Source: Mesobacillus foraminis (lineage in GTDB: Bacteria > Bacillota > Bacilli > Bacillales > Cytobacillaceae). Taken from it: a stretch of 64,000 nt of DNA. The position numbers and the translations under genes are program-made. Positions 54,923 through 63,875 of the stretch are shown here, one piece after another (position 1 is the stretch's first letter; each line of letters begins with the position of its first letter). The notes beneath the pieces are model-generated. The model saw nothing but the letters and a program-made list of their open reading frames with translations. It did no database searches and was not told the origin of the DNA. Where the stretch lies: contig NZ_SLVV01000004.1 in assembly GCF_004340465.1 (NCBI RefSeq), forward strand, positions 372,001-436,000, in the 5' to 3' direction.

Positions 54923-55294
54923 ATGAAATTAGGTGCGTTTTCTGTCAGTTTAAGTGTGAAGGACATTCATGTATCAAAAGCATTTTACGAAAAGCTGGGA
55001 TATAAAGTCCTGGGAGGCGACATTGCCCAAAATTGGCTGATCATGAAGAACGAAAACAGCATCATTGGATTATTTCAGGGAATGTTTGAAAAGAACATCC
55101 TGACTTTTAATCCTGGATGGAATGAAAATGCCGAAAATCTTGATTCTTTTACAGACGTGCGCGAACTTCAAAAACAGCTAAAGGAGCAAGGGATAAAAAT
55201 TCTGTCGGAAGCAGATGAGTCAGGTGAAGGACCAGCTCATTTTACCATTGAAGATCCTGATGGCAATCCTATTCTCGTCGATCAGCACCGATAG
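54923..55294 (+). CDS. VOC-family protein
   Basis: 123 residues, a two-module vicinal-oxygen-chelate protein: [39 protein letters not shown], and the ending [18 protein letters not shown]. It resembles uncharacterised glyoxalase-like proteins. ATG at 54923 follows GGAGGG; upstream in-frame sequence is untranslated. Transcribed opposite to its neighbours and ended by a strong terminator. Confidence 0.85.
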   Translation: MKLGAFSVSLSVKDIHVSKAFYEKLGYKVLGGDIAQNWLIMKNENSIIGLFQGMFEKNILTFNPGWNENAENLDSFTDVRELQKQLKEQGIKILSEADESGEGPAHFTIEDPDGNPILVDQHR

Positions 55295-55343
55295 ATATCC
55301 TAAGTAATACTGATAGATTCCATCTTCCTTCATTAAATAAAAG

Positions 55344-55369
55344 AACTGCCCGGAAAACCGGGCAGTTCC
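55344..55369. terminator. Bidirectional terminator
   Basis: Perfect 11-bp arms GAACTGCCCGG and CCGGGCAGTTC around AAAA. It separates the convergent plus-strand VOC gene and the minus-strand GH4 gene. Confidence 0.75.
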
Positions 55370-55380
55370 ATTGTTCTTGA

Positions 55381-56886
55381 TTAATGCACCGCTGACGGCC
55401 GCTCAATCGCCTTATCCGATTCTCCGGCATTTTTCCTGGATGCTTCCTTGTTTTGCGCCATTTCTTCCACTGATTTTACTTTCAGGCGGGCAGCCCCTTT
55501 GTAATCCTTTGTCGGGATGAGGTTTCCGCTTGCCAGTCTTTCTTTCGCCCCAGCGATCGCTTCTGTATATTGCGGAAGCCACTGTTCCTGGGCGACGAGC
55601 ATTTCGTCGACCAGCTGCCAGATTTCTTTCGGGTTGCAGACGGCACCAACCAGCGGATCCATCATCATCGCCTGCCGAAGCAGGAAGTCATCTCCTTTGA
55701 TGGCCGCTTCGACGGCAAGCCTTTGGACGGTAATACTGACATTGCACACAGCCGCAGGTCCAAGCGGCAAATTACCGACATGCGGCATGGAGATCCCATT
55801 CCGGTCAACATAGCCTGGCGCTTCAATGACCGCGTCATCCGGCAGATTAGAGATGACTCCATTGTTCATGACGTTAAAATGGCCTCTGTACACACGCCCT
55901 GTTTCCAGCCCTTCAATGATATACGAGCCATGTTCCTCGCCGCGGTTTTCCTGTTTACATTCAATCGCCGGCTCCTTCAGCCAGTTTGGAAAATCCGTTT
56001 CAAACCAATTCCTTCCCTCGGTACATACGCGTAAATATCCGCCCGTTTCGCCATTGATCCAGGTGCCAAGGTCAATCCATTCATTGATTTCTTCTGGCCG
56101 CTTGCGGTACCAGGGAACATACTCGCTTAAATGACCGTTCGATTCGGTGCTGTAGTAGCCGAAGCGGCGTAGCATATCGATTCGTACCTTTTCAGTTTTG
56201 GAGAATTCCGGATGGTTTTCGAATGCTTCAAGCAGCTTGCCTGTCAGATCTTCGCCCTCATGCTTGATGGAGATATACCAGGTTTGGTGATTGATTCCGG
56301 CACAAATGATGTCGACTTCTTCCTTTTTCAGTCCAAAGGCTTCAGCAATTTGCCTGTGTCCGCCCTGCACTCCATGGCAGAGGCCGATGGTCCGGACACC
56401 GCCATATGTATTGCAGGCCCATGTCAGCATGGCCATTGGATTGGCGTAGTTTAACAGCAAGGCATCTTTTTCTGCCATTTCCCGGATATCTCTACAGATA
56501 TTGAGCATTTCCGGAATTCCGCGCTGCCCGTACATGATGCCTCCGGCGCAAAGCGTATCGCCTACACACTGGTCAATGCCGTACTTCAACGGAATATCCA
56601 CATCATGCTGGAAGGCTTCCAGGCCGCCAATCCGTACCACTGAAAATATGTATCTTGCATTTCGTAATGCTTCTCTGCGGTTTAAAGTCGCCTGAATCTT
56701 GATATCCAGCCCATTTTCGTCAATATCACGCTGGCAGAGCCTTGTGACCATATCTAGATTCTGGGAGTTAATATCCGTAAATGCTACTTCAATGTTTTTA
56801 AACTCCGGCACCGCCAGAAGATCCCTTAAAAGCCCCCTTGTAAATCCAATACTTCCTGCACCAATGAATGCAATTTTAAATGACAT
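55381..56886 (-). CDS. melA: GH4 alpha-galactosidase/alpha-glycosidase (MelA-like)
   Basis: 501 residues of the NAD- and Mn-dependent GH4 family. The Rossmann start is KIAFIGAGSIGFTRGLLRDLL. Then come NRREALRNARYIFSVVRIGG, NYANPMAMLTWA, the Cys/His metal ligands in GLCHGVQGG and GINHQTWY, and FGYYSTESNGHLSEYVPWYRK. These fit MelA-type alpha-galactosidases better than LplD galacturonidases. The protein is about 60 residues longer than B. subtilis MelA, with a Lys/Glu-rich tail. It is the last gene of the importer/regulator operon and would hydrolyse the imported oligosaccharide in the cytoplasm. A cre site precedes it. Confidence 0.85.
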   Translation of the reverse strand: MSFKIAFIGAGSIGFTRGLLRDLLAVPEFKNIEVAFTDINSQNLDMVTRLCQRDIDENGLDIKIQATLNRREALRNARYIFSVVRIGGLEAFQHDVDIPLKYGIDQCVGDTLCAGGIMYGQRGIPEMLNICRDIREMAEKDALLLNYANPMAMLTWACNTYGGVRTIGLCHGVQGGHRQIAEAFGLKKEEVDIICAGINHQTWYISIKHEGEDLTGKLLEAFENHPEFSKTEKVRIDMLRRFGYYSTESNGHLSEYVPWYRKRPEEINEWIDLGTWINGETGGYLRVCTEGRNWFETDFPNWLKEPAIECKQENRGEEHGSYIIEGLETGRVYRGHFNVMNNGVISNLPDDAVIEAPGYVDRNGISMPHVGNLPLGPAAVCNVSITVQRLAVEAAIKGDDFLLRQAMMMDPLVGAVCNPKEIWQLVDEMLVAQEQWLPQYTEAIAGAKERLASGNLIPTKDYKGAARLKVKSVEEMAQNKEASRKNAGESDKAIERPSAVH

Positions 56887-56941
56887 TTTCAGCTCCCCTT
56901 TACTAATTTATGAATCTACTCTAATAGTAACATTGAATTTT

Positions 56942-56955
56942 AGAAAGCGTTTACA
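56942..56955. promoter_or_regulatory. cre site upstream of the GH4 gene
   Basis: AGAAAGCGTTTACA fits the degenerate CcpA consensus at all positions except the first T. It lies about 55 bp before the GH4 start, in the gap after the AraC gene. Confidence 0.65.
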
Positions 56956-57008
56956 ACTTAATGACTTTATTGGCAGATGCAGTGTATAAAATCCTCACTT
57001 TTAGCTGG

Positions 57009-57902
57009 TCACCTGCTGAACTTCACTATGTCCTGGTCCACCGATTTCCGGTATTCGCCGGGCGTCATGCTGGTATGCCTTTTAAACAGAAGACTGAAGT
57101 ATTGGCGGCTGTTGATTCCGATATAATAGGATATTTCAATCACAGGGATATCCGTATCGGCCAAGAGCATTTTTGCCTTTTCCATTCTCAGCGAGGTCAA
57201 ATATTCCATAATTGTATATCCAGTCTGCCTTTTAAAAATCCGGTGCAGGTAGCCAGGGTGCAGACAGACCGCCTGGCTGACATCTTTTACCTGAATATCG
57301 CAATCATAATGGTGATGCAGGTATTCGATGGTCTTTTTAACATACACATTGGCTTGCTGATGGTCGGAGTTCTTTTTCCTTTCCTCCATCACCATTCTGG
57401 CAACCTGGTTCAGCAGCTGTCCTAAATAGAGCTGAACCATCATGTTTCTTCCTGATTCCTTTTTGTCTAATTCGAGTACAAGATTTTTTAGTGTATGGTA
57501 GATATCATTGGAATCTTTTAAAACGGCATAGCTTTGTTTATGCAGCAGGAATTGTGTCAAATCCTTATTTTCAGCGGCCAGCTCTTTAATCGAAGGAAAA
57601 CTGCCTTCTTTTTTACAAAAGGAAAACTCCACGTTCAGCATCCGGCATGGGCTGTGTTTTTCAATAATCAGCCTGTGAGGGACATTTGAATCCAGCAGGA
57701 TAAAGTCCCCCTTCTTCATGGAAATAGCCTCTTCCTCTGTCTCAACGGTACATTTCCCGTCAATCACATACATGATTTCAACTTCCTCATGAGTATGAAA
57801 CGGCATGTGGTAGCTGTCCCATTGCTTGAAGTAGTAAGCGGCCACCTTGGGATGATAATGATCATTCAGTAATTCCCTGTGGTACAAACTGATCTGGTTC
57901 AT
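57009..57902 (-). CDS. AraC-family regulator with N-terminal cupin (MsmR/RafR-like)
   Basis: 297 residues. The N-terminal cupin sensor is visible from HTHEEVEIMYVIDGKCTVETEEE to KKGDFILLDSNVPHRLI. The C-terminal two helix-turn-helix units contain VKDVSQAVCLHPGYLHRIFKRQTGYTIMEYL and VIEISYYIGINSRQYFSLLFKRHTSMTPGEYRK. Such proteins activate alpha-galactoside operons when sugar is bound. It lies between the permeases and the GH4 enzyme and probably controls them. GGAGG precedes the ATG. Confidence 0.9.
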   Translation of the reverse strand: MNQISLYHRELLNDHYHPKVAAYYFKQWDSYHMPFHTHEEVEIMYVIDGKCTVETEEEAISMKKGDFILLDSNVPHRLIIEKHSPCRMLNVEFSFCKKEGSFPSIKELAAENKDLTQFLLHKQSYAVLKDSNDIYHTLKNLVLELDKKESGRNMMVQLYLGQLLNQVARMVMEERKKNSDHQQANVYVKKTIEYLHHHYDCDIQVKDVSQAVCLHPGYLHRIFKRQTGYTIMEYLTSLRMEKAKMLLADTDIPVIEISYYIGINSRQYFSLLFKRHTSMTPGEYRKSVDQDIVKFSR

Positions 57903-57947
57903 AACAGCCTCCGATCAATTGTATTTTACAGTCAGTTGCTTCCCTGT

Positions 57948-58775
57948 TTACTTCCCTGCTCCCATCGTAATTCCTTTGACAAAATGTTTTTGCATCAACA
58001 AAAACAGAATGAGGATAGGAAGCGATGATAGAATGATCCCTGCAAAGCCGACGTTAAAATTCGTCTCGAATGCACTGAACAAGGTCGACTGCATCACCGT
58101 TAGGGTCTTCATATTGTTGTCAGTTAAAAACAGCTGCGGAAGGAGATAATCGTTCCAGATTTGCAGCGATAAAATAATCGTCAGTGCGGCCGCAACCGGC
58201 TTCAGCATCGGCAGAATGATTACCCAGAAGGTCCGCATGATCGAGCATCCATCGATAAACGCCGCTTCCTCAATTTCTTTCGGAATGGTTTTAACAAAGC
58301 CTGCCATAACAAAGATGGCGAAAGGAAGACTGGTCCCTACATAGAGGAAGATCACTCCAAAGAGATTATTAATGAAGCCCAGGCTGCTTCCAAGCACAAA
58401 CATGGGAACGAAAATAACCTGGTACGGAATTAAAATCCCGGCAATAAAGAACATATAGCTTCCGTTAAAAAACTTGCTCCCGCCTCTCACAATCGAATAA
58501 GCGGCCATACCGCTCAGGAGAATCAGAAGCAGAACGGCACTTGCTGTCAGCAAAAATGTGTTGCCGAAGCTTTGCCAGAAGTTTAATGCCTCAAAGGCCT
58601 GGGAAAAATTATCCCATTCCAGCTTCTTCGGCAGCGAGAAAGGCGAAGAGCTAATGAGTTCTTCCGGTGACTTGAACGCATAGAGGAACACAACTAAAAA
58701 TGGGAGCAGGTAGACCAAGGCAATGATCGTTCCAATCACTTGCAAAACCAACGTTCCTTTGCCGTACTTTTTCAT
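57948..58775 (-). CDS. Sugar ABC transporter permease (MsmG/MalG type)
   Basis: 275 residues, six helices, with EEAAFIDGCSIMRTFWVIILPMLKPVAAAL as the EAA motif near residue 165. The start overlaps the regulated promoter side of the operon: ATG follows directly after the stop of the partner permease (TAG-ATG) with GGGAGG upstream. It pairs with the permease at 58776. Confidence 0.9.
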   Translation of the reverse strand: MKKYGKGTLVLQVIGTIIALVYLLPFLVVFLYAFKSPEELISSSPFSLPKKLEWDNFSQAFEALNFWQSFGNTFLLTASAVLLLILLSGMAAYSIVRGGSKFFNGSYMFFIAGILIPYQVIFVPMFVLGSSLGFINNLFGVIFLYVGTSLPFAIFVMAGFVKTIPKEIEEAAFIDGCSIMRTFWVIILPMLKPVAAALTIILSLQIWNDYLLPQLFLTDNNMKTLTVMQSTLFSAFETNFNVGFAGIILSSLPILILFLLMQKHFVKGITMGAGK

Positions 58776-59723
58776 CTATAATTCTACCTCCCTCTTGCGC
58801 AGGACTTTTAGCTGTATGAAGGCAAATACGAGCAGCACAAGCAAAAATATGACGCTCATCGCGGATGCGTAGCTGGACTGCTGTGACATAAAGGCACTGT
58901 CATAGATGTACATAATCGTTGATTTGGACGAATCTCCAGGGCCTCCGCCTGTAGACGCGACGATCAATTCGTACACCTTTAAGCTTCCGGTCGCGATTCC
59001 AATCGTACAGATGGTGATGGAAGGGCCTAGCATAGGGATGGTGATGTGGATGAACTTTTGCCACCAGCTGCCGCCATCCACGGTACAGGCCTCATAAATA
59101 TCCTTCGGAACGGCCTGGAGACCGGCGAGATAAATCAGCATCCAATACCCGATCCACTGCCAGTTGTTTGCTATGAGCAATCCGGTCATAACGGTATCGG
59201 GGCTGGAAAAGAAATTAAAATTGATGCTCAAGCCCAGCATGTCATTAATGCTTGGCAGGATGGTTCCATACATCTTCGTCCAGATTTGCCCAACCAAAAT
59301 CGGACTTAACAGCACTGGAGCGAAAATAATCGTCCGGTAGAAGTTCTTTCCCTTAATATTGCTGTCCAGCATAACTGCAAAGAGAAAGGCGGCCACATTC
59401 TGGATCAGCGTATTAAAGACCATGAACATCGCGGTAAATTTGAAGGAATTCAGAAACATTTCATCTTTGAATATTTCCATGTAGTTCGTGAGGCCAATCC
59501 AATTTTTCTCCAGCGAGAGGCCATCCCAGTCGGTGAAGGAATTGTAAATTCCCATTATTAAGGGGATCACCATTCCGACGACAAAAAACAATAAAGGCGG
59601 AAGCAATAAGATCAAGTACTGGAAAGTGCCTGCTTTCATCCTTTTCTTTTTTTGTACGCTGGCCGCCGGCTTGGCTGGAAGGTTCACGGAGATGGATGGT
59701 GTATTCTTTCTGTCCAGGTTCAT
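58776..59723 (-). CDS. Sugar ABC transporter permease (MsmF/MalF type)
   Basis: 315 residues with a basic N-terminal extension and six helices. The EAA loop reads YEACTVDGGSWWQKFIHITIPMLGPS near residue 210. The opening LILLLPPLLFFVVGMVIPLIMGIYNSFTDWDG is typical of CUT1 permeases. It follows the binding lipoprotein by 64 bp and directly abuts the second permease gene. Confidence 0.9.
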   Translation of the reverse strand: MNLDRKNTPSISVNLPAKPAASVQKKKRMKAGTFQYLILLLPPLLFFVVGMVIPLIMGIYNSFTDWDGLSLEKNWIGLTNYMEIFKDEMFLNSFKFTAMFMVFNTLIQNVAAFLFAVMLDSNIKGKNFYRTIIFAPVLLSPILVGQIWTKMYGTILPSINDMLGLSINFNFFSSPDTVMTGLLIANNWQWIGYWMLIYLAGLQAVPKDIYEACTVDGGSWWQKFIHITIPMLGPSITICTIGIATGSLKVYELIVASTGGGPGDSSKSTIMYIYDSAFMSQQSSYASAMSVIFLLVLLVFAFIQLKVLRKREVEL

Positions 59724-59787
59724 AAAAACACCTCATTAAAAAGGAATGAAGGGGAGTCAGGGAGTCTCCCCTATGAAACTAGTGCTT

Positions 59788-61065
59788 TTATTTCGTTGAG
59801 AATTTTACTTTAGATTTGTAATCATCGGTCGCCTTTAACGCTTCATCCAGAGATTTTTTGCCCAGGAGCCATTCCGCTATATAGCTGCCTGCCTGCTCCT
59901 GGTATGGCCAAGGAATCTGCACATTTCCTACGTTGGCATTCGCTGCTCCAATGCTCTTATAATTGTTGATGTCTTCAACAAACGGAGCGTCCACATTTGA
60001 AACGACATCAGGAATCAAGCTATCCGTTTGAACATTATCGATATATTGTTTCGCCATGTCTTTGTTGGTTGCGAAGATTTCCAGCACTTTCTTTACTTCC
60101 TCCGGATGCTTGGTTATTTTGCTTCCTGAGAAGGTATGGTCCGGCTGCATAATGATTTTTGTGTTCTGTTCTTCAGTTGCCGGTGTCGGGAAGAAGCCAA
60201 TTTCCAAATCAGGATTGTTCTTTAACACTTGAGCCGTCGACCAGGTTCCGATGATCCACATGGCTGTTTCTTCCTTGGCAAACTTTTCGGCTGCTCCTGT
60301 AAAGTCAACGCCAAACGGATCCTTGTTTGAGTATTTGTAGACGTCTTCGAAATGTTCAAAGACGGTTTTAAATTCAGGAGATTTTGCGAAAGCTTCTTTT
60401 CCTTCCTGCAGATCATCTCCCCATGCAGGATTTTTGGAGAACACTTCAACGGTGGCAAACTGGTTAAAGGAGTTTCCGATTTGATAGTCTTTGAAGTGAG
60501 CTGTGAAAGGTGTGATTCCGTTGCTCTCTAGCTTCTCGGCCACGGCCATCAGCTCATCCCAGGTTTTCGGAATTTCTATGTTGTTTTCATCGAAAATTCT
60601 CTTATTGTAGAAAACTCCCTGGAAGTTGGAGGTGTATGGGACCGCATAGTCCTTGCCGTTAATCTGGAGGGCTTTTCGGATATCCTCCGGGAATTCATTC
60701 ATGAACTCTTCATTGGAAAGATCCATTAAATGCTCCGTATATTTTGGGTGGTCTCCTCCTTTAATCATCACGATGTCCGGCAGCTGTCTGCCCGCAATTC
60801 TTGTCTGCATGGTGGAACTGAAATCCGTATCCCAGTTTATGTACTCGAACTCCAGTTTCACATTAGGCAGCTCTTTTTCCACGGTATCCTGGATCAGCTT
60901 CTCCGTTTCCTTTGTGTTCGTATTATTCCAGTCGAGGACCTTTAACGTGACCTTGCCGTCCTTTGATGCACCACCTGTCGAATTTGAACCGCAGGCAGCC
61001 AGAATGGATCCTACAAGCATGATGGCCATGAACAGGCCGAACCATTTAGAGACAAATCTTTTCAT
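59788..61065 (-). CDS. Sugar-binding lipoprotein (MsmE-like)
   Basis: 425 residues. The signal peptide KRFVSKWFGLFMAIMLVGSILAAC ends in a lipobox (LAAC). The mature domain is a family 1 solute-binding protein: LPDIVMIKGGDHPKYTEHLMDLS, KDYAVPYTSNFQGVFYNKRIFDENNI, PKTWDELMAVAEKLESNG and AMWIIGTWSTAQVLKNNP. First gene of the msm-like operon; a cre-like box lies about 90 bp upstream. Raffinose- or melibiose-type alpha-galactosides are the expected cargo, from the GH4 partner. Confidence 0.9.
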   Translation of the reverse strand: MKRFVSKWFGLFMAIMLVGSILAACGSNSTGGASKDGKVTLKVLDWNNTNTKETEKLIQDTVEKELPNVKLEFEYINWDTDFSSTMQTRIAGRQLPDIVMIKGGDHPKYTEHLMDLSNEEFMNEFPEDIRKALQINGKDYAVPYTSNFQGVFYNKRIFDENNIEIPKTWDELMAVAEKLESNGITPFTAHFKDYQIGNSFNQFATVEVFSKNPAWGDDLQEGKEAFAKSPEFKTVFEHFEDVYKYSNKDPFGVDFTGAAEKFAKEETAMWIIGTWSTAQVLKNNPDLEIGFFPTPATEEQNTKIIMQPDHTFSGSKITKHPEEVKKVLEIFATNKDMAKQYIDNVQTDSLIPDVVSNVDAPFVEDINNYKSIGAANANVGNVQIPWPYQEQAGSYIAEWLLGKKSLDEALKATDDYKSKVKFSTK

Positions 61066-61155
61066 TGTTACTTCCCCCTTTTCGTTTTCAGCTTTAAATC
61101 TTTTAGCGTTTGTGGAAACTTTCTGTTGAATCTCAGTAGAACGGCGGGCCCAGTG

Positions 61156-61169
61156 GTAAAACGCTTACA
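61156..61169. promoter_or_regulatory. cre-like site upstream of the msm-like operon
   Basis: On the minus strand TGTAAGCGTTTTAC matches the CcpA consensus except the last two bases. Position about 90 bp before the lipoprotein start fits catabolite repression of the operon. Confidence 0.55.
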
Positions 61170-61457
61170 AAAGGGAGAATCCTAACATCATAGTTTTTTA
61201 ATGCTAACCTAAAATAATAGAAGAAGAACAAAAAATAGAGAACTTCGAATCCAGGTTAAACTTCCCCTTTTTCTAACCACCATCGGAAACTCGCCAGAAA
61301 GCTGCCTCCCCTCTTTTTGTTTAGTTATTAGAAAAATCTGAACCTTGTATGTTGCCTACATTATATCGGTAGTAAACATAACTAAACAATAAACAATCCT
61401 AACCTCTTCCCATGAACCATGTATAAAATCCTAACTTTAAAATGAATCAACCTAACA

Positions 61458-61509
61458 AAGAAAGGTGCCTGACCCGCTTTAGTAAACTAAAGGGGGTCAG
61501 GCACCTTTT
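61458..61509. terminator. Long bidirectional terminator hairpin
   Basis: Arms AAAGGTGCCTGACCC and GGGTCAGGCACCTTT with a loop that itself pairs (CTTTAGTAAACTAAAG), followed by more Ts. Hairpins of this AAGGTGCCTGAC type recur in bacilli. On the minus strand it lies just after the end of the EVE-HNH gene. Confidence 0.85.
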
Positions 61510-62436
61510 TCATTCATCCATTCTAAATATATTCTTTCTATGCCACTTGAAATAAGGTTTATTGTCAGCATGCACCTTTATTTTGGTCTTTGGATCCAAC
61601 CAATAATTTAAGTAGTCCACCTCATTGATAACGGAAGAGATATGTAATCGTCCTTGCCCATCAAAGGTGATGAATCCATTGGTATAAAGGGCGTCATGAT
61701 TCAAGCAAAGGAGGAGACCGTTATATGGATCCAGCCGCTCTTCATCCGTGCTGTCTCTCCATGGTTTTGAATAGCTTGCTTTCACTAATTGAGGTTGATC
61801 AATTCCGCATAGTGCACATTTGCCTTCCCATAATGGCAGCAGTTCCTTTTTAAATCTTTGCTGCCCACGGCGCATTTTTGTTATCGTTTCTGATTCTGTT
61901 TCTGCTAAAACCGGGATTAAGGTATTATGTTCCGTATGCCTTACCACATCAATCCCAAATTCCAGCTGCTCTTCTCTTACTTGATAGATGTTTAATTCGC
62001 TGATGAATTCCAGTAATTTAAGCACCAGTTCCTCGTTACAAGGATATAGATATCCTGAATTCCCATCCCCATCGTGCTGGAACGGCGAATATTTTATCGG
62101 CAAAAGCGGTGATATTTCCTTAAAATGATCCCGCACATGAAGTGGTTTATCTAATTCATGATATTCCAGATGGACCAGATACCCATCGTCATTCCACTTA
62201 TCAGGATTTTGAATGGTTGAAGGCTTTTTCGCCTCTTTGCATCCTTCCTTCGCAATGCTGATCGCTATGATATTCCCTTTTACATAGTGAAAGACCCGGT
62301 CTCCTTCTTCTACCTCTGTCATTCGTTTCCACGAATGTGGCACCAAGCCGCCTTTATCCCGCTGGGGTGACCAAAGGATTCCCAGTTTTCGTTCTTCGTT
62401 ATACGTTTCACCTTGCATCACAATGAAGCTGTTCAA
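61510..62436 (-). CDS. EVE-like domain plus HNH nuclease, type IV restriction-like
   Basis: 308 residues. Residues 1-105 resemble an EVE/PUA-like reader of modified bases (FIVMQGETYNEERKLGILWSP, WKRMTEVEEGDRVFHYVKGNIIAISIAKE). Residues about 200-270 form an HNH_2 nuclease with CALCG zinc knuckle-like Cys, PWRDSTDEERLDPYNGLLLC and NHDALYTNGFITF. The first catalytic His usual in A-S-H-x-K-P-W is a Tyr here (ASYSKPW). Such fusions cut DNA containing modified cytosine. TTG start with AGGGGG eight bases upstream. Confidence 0.8.
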   Translation of the reverse strand: MNSFIVMQGETYNEERKLGILWSPQRDKGGLVPHSWKRMTEVEEGDRVFHYVKGNIIAISIAKEGCKEAKKPSTIQNPDKWNDDGYLVHLEYHELDKPLHVRDHFKEISPLLPIKYSPFQHDGDGNSGYLYPCNEELVLKLLEFISELNIYQVREEQLEFGIDVVRHTEHNTLIPVLAETESETITKMRRGQQRFKKELLPLWEGKCALCGIDQPQLVKASYSKPWRDSTDEERLDPYNGLLLCLNHDALYTNGFITFDGQGRLHISSVINEVDYLNYWLDPKTKIKVHADNKPYFKWHRKNIFRMDE

Positions 62437-62749
62437 TCTGTTTCCCCCTAAAATACATCCAAACTAAGGTATCTTTATTTTACATTAAATTTTAATAATA
62501 GATACCTAAAGGTGTTCTGGGGATTGATTCAGATATGTAAAATTAAAAGTTATATATAAATTAATATGATATGTGGGGAACTGATTTGTCAGGCACTAAC
62601 GGACGATAGAAAGCTGATCAATGGATCATCCCCATATTTGCATCTCGCTCGATCAAGTTGTCCCTCGAAAGTAAAGCTGAATAAATTTCAGATGTAGGAG
62701 CGGTCCCTTTCTCGAACACGAGGAACGTGATCATCCTTCTTTTCTTTCT
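62437..62749. other. Intergenic region between EVE-HNH gene and phage-type remnant
   Basis: About 310 bp of AT-rich sequence without a supported frame. The promoter for the EVE-HNH gene should lie in it. Confidence 0.35.
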
Positions 62750-63167
62750 CTAATTCTTCTCTCTTTCTTGTTTTTGTACTGCATTCGTTTCACTCTCGTT
62801 TTCCTTTCGTTCTGCCACCGTTCCGCGATGAAAAGAGAAAAAAAATTAACGAATCCTTTTGCTTGTATTTAGTCATATTTAATAGAGAAGACAGGGTTCC
62901 GACACCCTTCATCAGTTTTTCACCCCAACGGTTTATTGTGCTTTTGAGATAACGCTTTTCTCCTCTGAACTCGCGGTAACCAATATCCTTCGGCAGATTC
63001 GTATTAGACCTGGTAGACTGCCCTCTTTTAAACTTAATGCCATTCACCGTTATACCCTCCTCCCTTGAAGAATGGATTAATTGCCAAACAAACAGACGAA
63101 CCGTACCTGCTCCCCTCCATAGCTCTATTCGTAGGACCTCCTGAACCCATTTAACCAAAGCACACAT
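62750..63167 (-). pseudogene. Decayed phage-type replication initiator (N-terminal domain)
   Basis: From ATG 63167 (GAGGTG upstream) the frame gives VRLFVWQLIHSSREEGITVNGIKFKRGQSTRSNTNLPKDIGY followed by KRYLKSTINRWGEKLMKGVGTLSSLLNMTKYKQ. This matches the winged-helix N-terminal part of phage replisome-organiser proteins (GxxLxRGQ…S…L…DL.Y). The sense then shifts near 62820 into another frame reading GTVAERKENESETNAVQKQ before a stop at 62750. The DnaD-like C-terminal domain is absent. It is a remnant of a prophage or phage-like element. Confidence 0.55.
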
Positions 63168-63321
63168 ATTCGCACCTCACCTTTTATCCTTTTCACCCTC
63201 TATATACATAAAAAGAGTTTTAAAAGACAGGGTCAGTATTAAATTTCAAAAAAAGTTTCCCATTCTAACACCAAGAGTATGCCATTGTAATTTTTCCAAC
63301 ATTCAATGGTTTTTTAGACAT

Positions 63322-63362
63322 AAAAAGGCACCTGTAAACAATATTCACAGGCGCCAAAAAAA
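63322..63362. terminator. Terminator of the HEAT-repeat gene
   Basis: AGGCACCTGT and ACAGGCGCC arms (one mismatch) with T tracts on both strands, 25 bp beyond the stop at 63387. Confidence 0.75.
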
Positions 63363-63386
63363 TAGGATGGCAAATTGCTTTTTATT

Positions 63387-63875
63387 CTATCTGACAGGAA
63401 TGGCAGACCACTGCTCTTCCAGCCACTTATCAAAGTCAGGGCCCTTTTCTCCCTCATAGGTATCATATAAATCCATTCTTGTCTTTTTCACTTTTTCTTT
63501 GAAGTCTTCGTATGAATGATCTTCAGGCAGGCTCTTCTTTATTCTAACCAGGACCTTATTTGTATCTTTAATTAGCTCTCTATTCTTTCTTTCGGGCATT
63601 GTCACGTGTTCGCCCCATGCACGAAGTCTGCGGTAAGCAGCTTCCTGTATTTTATAAACCGGATCATTTTCCAGCCTTTGGTTTAATAAATGGATTGTTT
63701 CTTTACTTTTGAAGCGACCTAGCTCTTCAATGGCATCTAAACGGTCTCTCCAGCTAGATGTACGATTAACCGATTTTTTTAACTCATTAAAATTCTCCGG
63801 TAAGTCTTTTCTAGCTTCTTTGGTTCTTCCTTCAGTTGTTCTTGCTTCGTTCTTTCTGGTTTCATTTTTTCTCAA
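63387..63875 (-). CDS. HEAT-repeat domain protein
   Basis: 162 residues. A Lys/Arg/Glu-rich N-terminus of about 25 residues precedes a HEAT-like helical pair (SWRDRLDAIEELGRFKSKETIHLLNQRLENDPVYKIQEAAYRRLRAWG). A conserved tail follows (RIKKSLPEDHSYEDFKEKVKKTRMDLYDTYEGEKGPDFDKWLEEQW). It resembles uncharacterised HEAT-repeat proteins of Bacillus. A TTG start at 63875 follows AAGGAG at a long spacing. The extra basic N-terminus with NETRKNEART-type repeats is unusual and could be outside the real start. Confidence 0.75.
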   Translation of the reverse strand: MRKNETRKNEARTTEGRTKEARKDLPENFNELKKSVNRTSSWRDRLDAIEELGRFKSKETIHLLNQRLENDPVYKIQEAAYRRLRAWGEHVTMPERKNRELIKDTNKVLVRIKKSLPEDHSYEDFKEKVKKTRMDLYDTYEGEKGPDFDKWLEEQWSAIPVR

